Assembly (NCBI RefSeq): GCF_000186245.1
Contig: NC_014935.1
Span: 1,922,001 to 1,986,000, forward strand
Reading direction: 5' to 3'
From: Nitratifractor salsuginis DSM 16511
GTDB taxonomy: Bacteria > Campylobacterota > Campylobacteria > Campylobacterales > Sulfurovaceae
DNA length: 64,000 bases
The notes under the pieces are model-generated. The model saw only the letters and a program-made list of their open reading frames with translations. It was not told where the DNA came from and did not search any database. Positions 62,926-64,000 of the stretch are shown here, piece by piece. Every line of letters starts with the position of its first letter. Positions within the stretch are counted from its first letter, which is position 1. A program made the translations under genes and the position numbers.

Positions 62926-64000
62926 GCGAAGCGCTCCCTGTAGGCCCTCTCCAGCCGCGTCATCGCCTCTTCCAGGTTTTCACCGGACGTGGCGACATTG
63001 AGCCGCATAAATCCGCTCCCCTCTTTGCCGAAGGAGATACCCGGATTGAGGGCGAGCTGCGCTTCTTGGAGAAAAAAGGATTGCAGAGCCTCATCCTCCA
63101 GCCCCAATTCCCGGCAATCGAGCCAGATCAGATAGGTGGCCTCTACAGGCAGGGGACGGATCTTCGGCGTATGCTGCGCCAGAAAATCCCGCACATAAGC
63201 GATATTCTCCCGATAGATCTCCAGCATCGCTTCCAGCCAGGCCTCCCCCTCCCGATAGGCCGCCTCCAGGGCGACGATCCCGAAGACATTGCCGTTGTCG
63301 AGTCCGGCACGCTCGTGGGCCGCTATATAACGCCGACGCAGCGAATCGTTGGGAATCAGGGCATAGGAGGTGTTGAGGCCGGCGATGTTGAAGGTCTTGG
63401 AGGGAGCGTGAAGCACCAGACTGCGCTCCCGCATCCCCGGTAGGGAGGCTAAGGGACGATGGGGCCGCGTGTAGACGATGTCGCTGTGGATCTCATCGGA
63501 AACTACGATCAGATCGTACTTCTCGGCAATCTCGGCGATCCGCTCCAGCTCTTCGTCGCTCCAGGCCCGCCCGGAAGGGTTGTGGGGGGAGCAAAGCAGC
63601 AGAAGTTTCGCTTCGGAAGCTTTCGCTTCCAGATCGTCGAAATCGATCCGGCACCCTTCAGGAGTCACCTGCAGAGGGTTCTCCAGCAATTTGCGCCGGT
63701 GATGGCGGACCGCTTTGAGAAAAGGAGGATAGATCGGCGTCTGGACGATCACCCCCTCCCCCACTTCGGTGTAGGCTTCGATCGCCAGATTGAGCGAAAG
63801 GACCACTCCGTGCTCGGGGACGATCCACTCCCGCTCGATCTCCCAACCAAAACGGCGGCGGTACCAATCCTCGATCGATTCGTAGAAACCCTCCGTGTAT
63901 TCGCTGTAGCCGTATATGGGGTGCTCCGCCCGTTTGCGGATCGCCTCCTGCACCGCCTTGGGTGCCGAGAAATCCCCGTCGGCCACCCAAAGAGGCAATG
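62922..64000 (-). CDS. MalY/PatB-type PLP-dependent C-S lyase/aminotransferase, 5' end cut by window edge
   Basis: About 358 residues visible. MPLWVADGDF (usually residues 30-40 of the family, so the true start lies beyond the window), CSPHNPSGRAWSDEEL, SDEIHSDIVY and the PLP lysine in HAPSKTFNIAGL. The family includes cystathionine beta-lyases. It is translationally coupled to dacB through an overlapping stop/start. Confidence 0.88.
   Translation of the reverse strand, partial: LPLWVADGDFSAPKAVQEAIRKRAEHPIYGYSEYTEGFYESIEDWYRRRFGWEIEREWIVPEHGVVLSLNLAIEAYTEVGEGVIVQTPIYPPFLKAVRHHRRKLLENPLQVTPEGCRIDFDDLEAKASEAKLLLLCSPHNPSGRAWSDEELERIAEIAEKYDLIVVSDEIHSDIVYTRPHRPLASLPGMRERSLVLHAPSKTFNIAGLNTSYALIPNDSLRRRYIAAHERAGLDNGNVFGIVALEAAYREGEAWLEAMLEIYRENIAYVRDFLAQHTPKIRPLPVEATYLIWLDCRELGLEDEALQSFFLQEAQLALNPGISFGKEGSGFMRLNVATSGENLEEAMTRLERAYRERFA

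Noticed and set aside
61477-62943. 488-codon plus-strand frame opposite dacB
   Set aside because: Shadow of dacB, and its first codons are made of heptamer repeat.

Overview
The window is a chromosomal segment from a bacterium of the Campylobacterota (Epsilonproteobacteria), probably a fairly GC-rich, Sulfurovum/Nitratifractor-like marine relative rather than Helicobacter or Campylobacter. The grounds are: the translation/transcription block with its tRNAs (tRNA-Thr, tRNA-Tyr, tRNA-Gly, tRNA-Thr, tuf, rpmG, tRNA-Trp, secE, nusG, rplKAJL, rpoB, rpoC, rpsL, rpsG, fusA); the accB/accC pair divergent from dcd; the futalosine-pathway gene mqnA; the pgl-type N-glycosylation locus; and rpoB and rpoC as two separate overlapping genes, whereas Helicobacter and Wolinella have them fused. 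The genus is an inference.

Layout. 1-6.1 kb: a cut prenyl-diphosphate synthase gene (ispA), shikimate kinase, an SDR oxidoreductase, a small membrane protein, two tandem ClC-family chloride transporters and an RNA 2',3'-cyclic phosphodiesterase. 6.1-23.3 kb: the large ribosomal protein/RNA polymerase/EF block, all on the minus strand, with five tRNAs. 23.4-33 kb: yaaA, a SUI1-like factor, a three-gene unknown operon, an S24 (LexA/CI-like) repressor facing a 44-codon ORF, DUF2853, queF, a catalytically degenerate GGDEF-EAL protein coupled to gyrB, and the molybdopterin genes moeA, moaE and moaD. 33-35.5 kb: mqnA and gltX. 35.6-48.8 kb: a protein-glycosylation locus on the minus strand (pglK, GT2-GT4 fusion, Stealth, GT4, Stealth, GT2, pglB, pglC, pglE, pglF), most genes overlapping by a few bases. 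49-53 kb: a broken ComEA-like competence gene, a UDP-sugar epimerase, accC, accB and dcd. 53-64 kb: XerH-type recombinase, a BamB-like lipoprotein, a YfgM-like protein, mutS2, murC, a conserved hypothetical, two aminotransferases and a PBP4-type carboxypeptidase (dacB).

How they work together. The glycosylation locus encodes sugar-nucleotide synthesis (PglF, PglE), the initiating phosphoglycosyltransferase (PglC), chain-building glycosyltransferases, a flippase (PglK) and an oligosaccharyltransferase (PglB). Unusually it has two Stealth-family enzymes, which transfer sugar-1-phosphate, and no pglD. I infer a phosphodiester-containing N-glycan. The middle of this locus is strikingly AT-rich and looks horizontally acquired.

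The second outstanding feature is a family of degenerate heptanucleotide tandem repeats filling the intergenic spacers at 32-34 kb and 57.8-61.5 kb. The units differ from tract to tract but the 7-nt period is kept, and the stop codons of at least five genes lie inside a repeat unit. They resemble the short tandemly repeated repetitive (STRR) sequences of cyanobacteria. I know of no description of them in this group, but I could not search.
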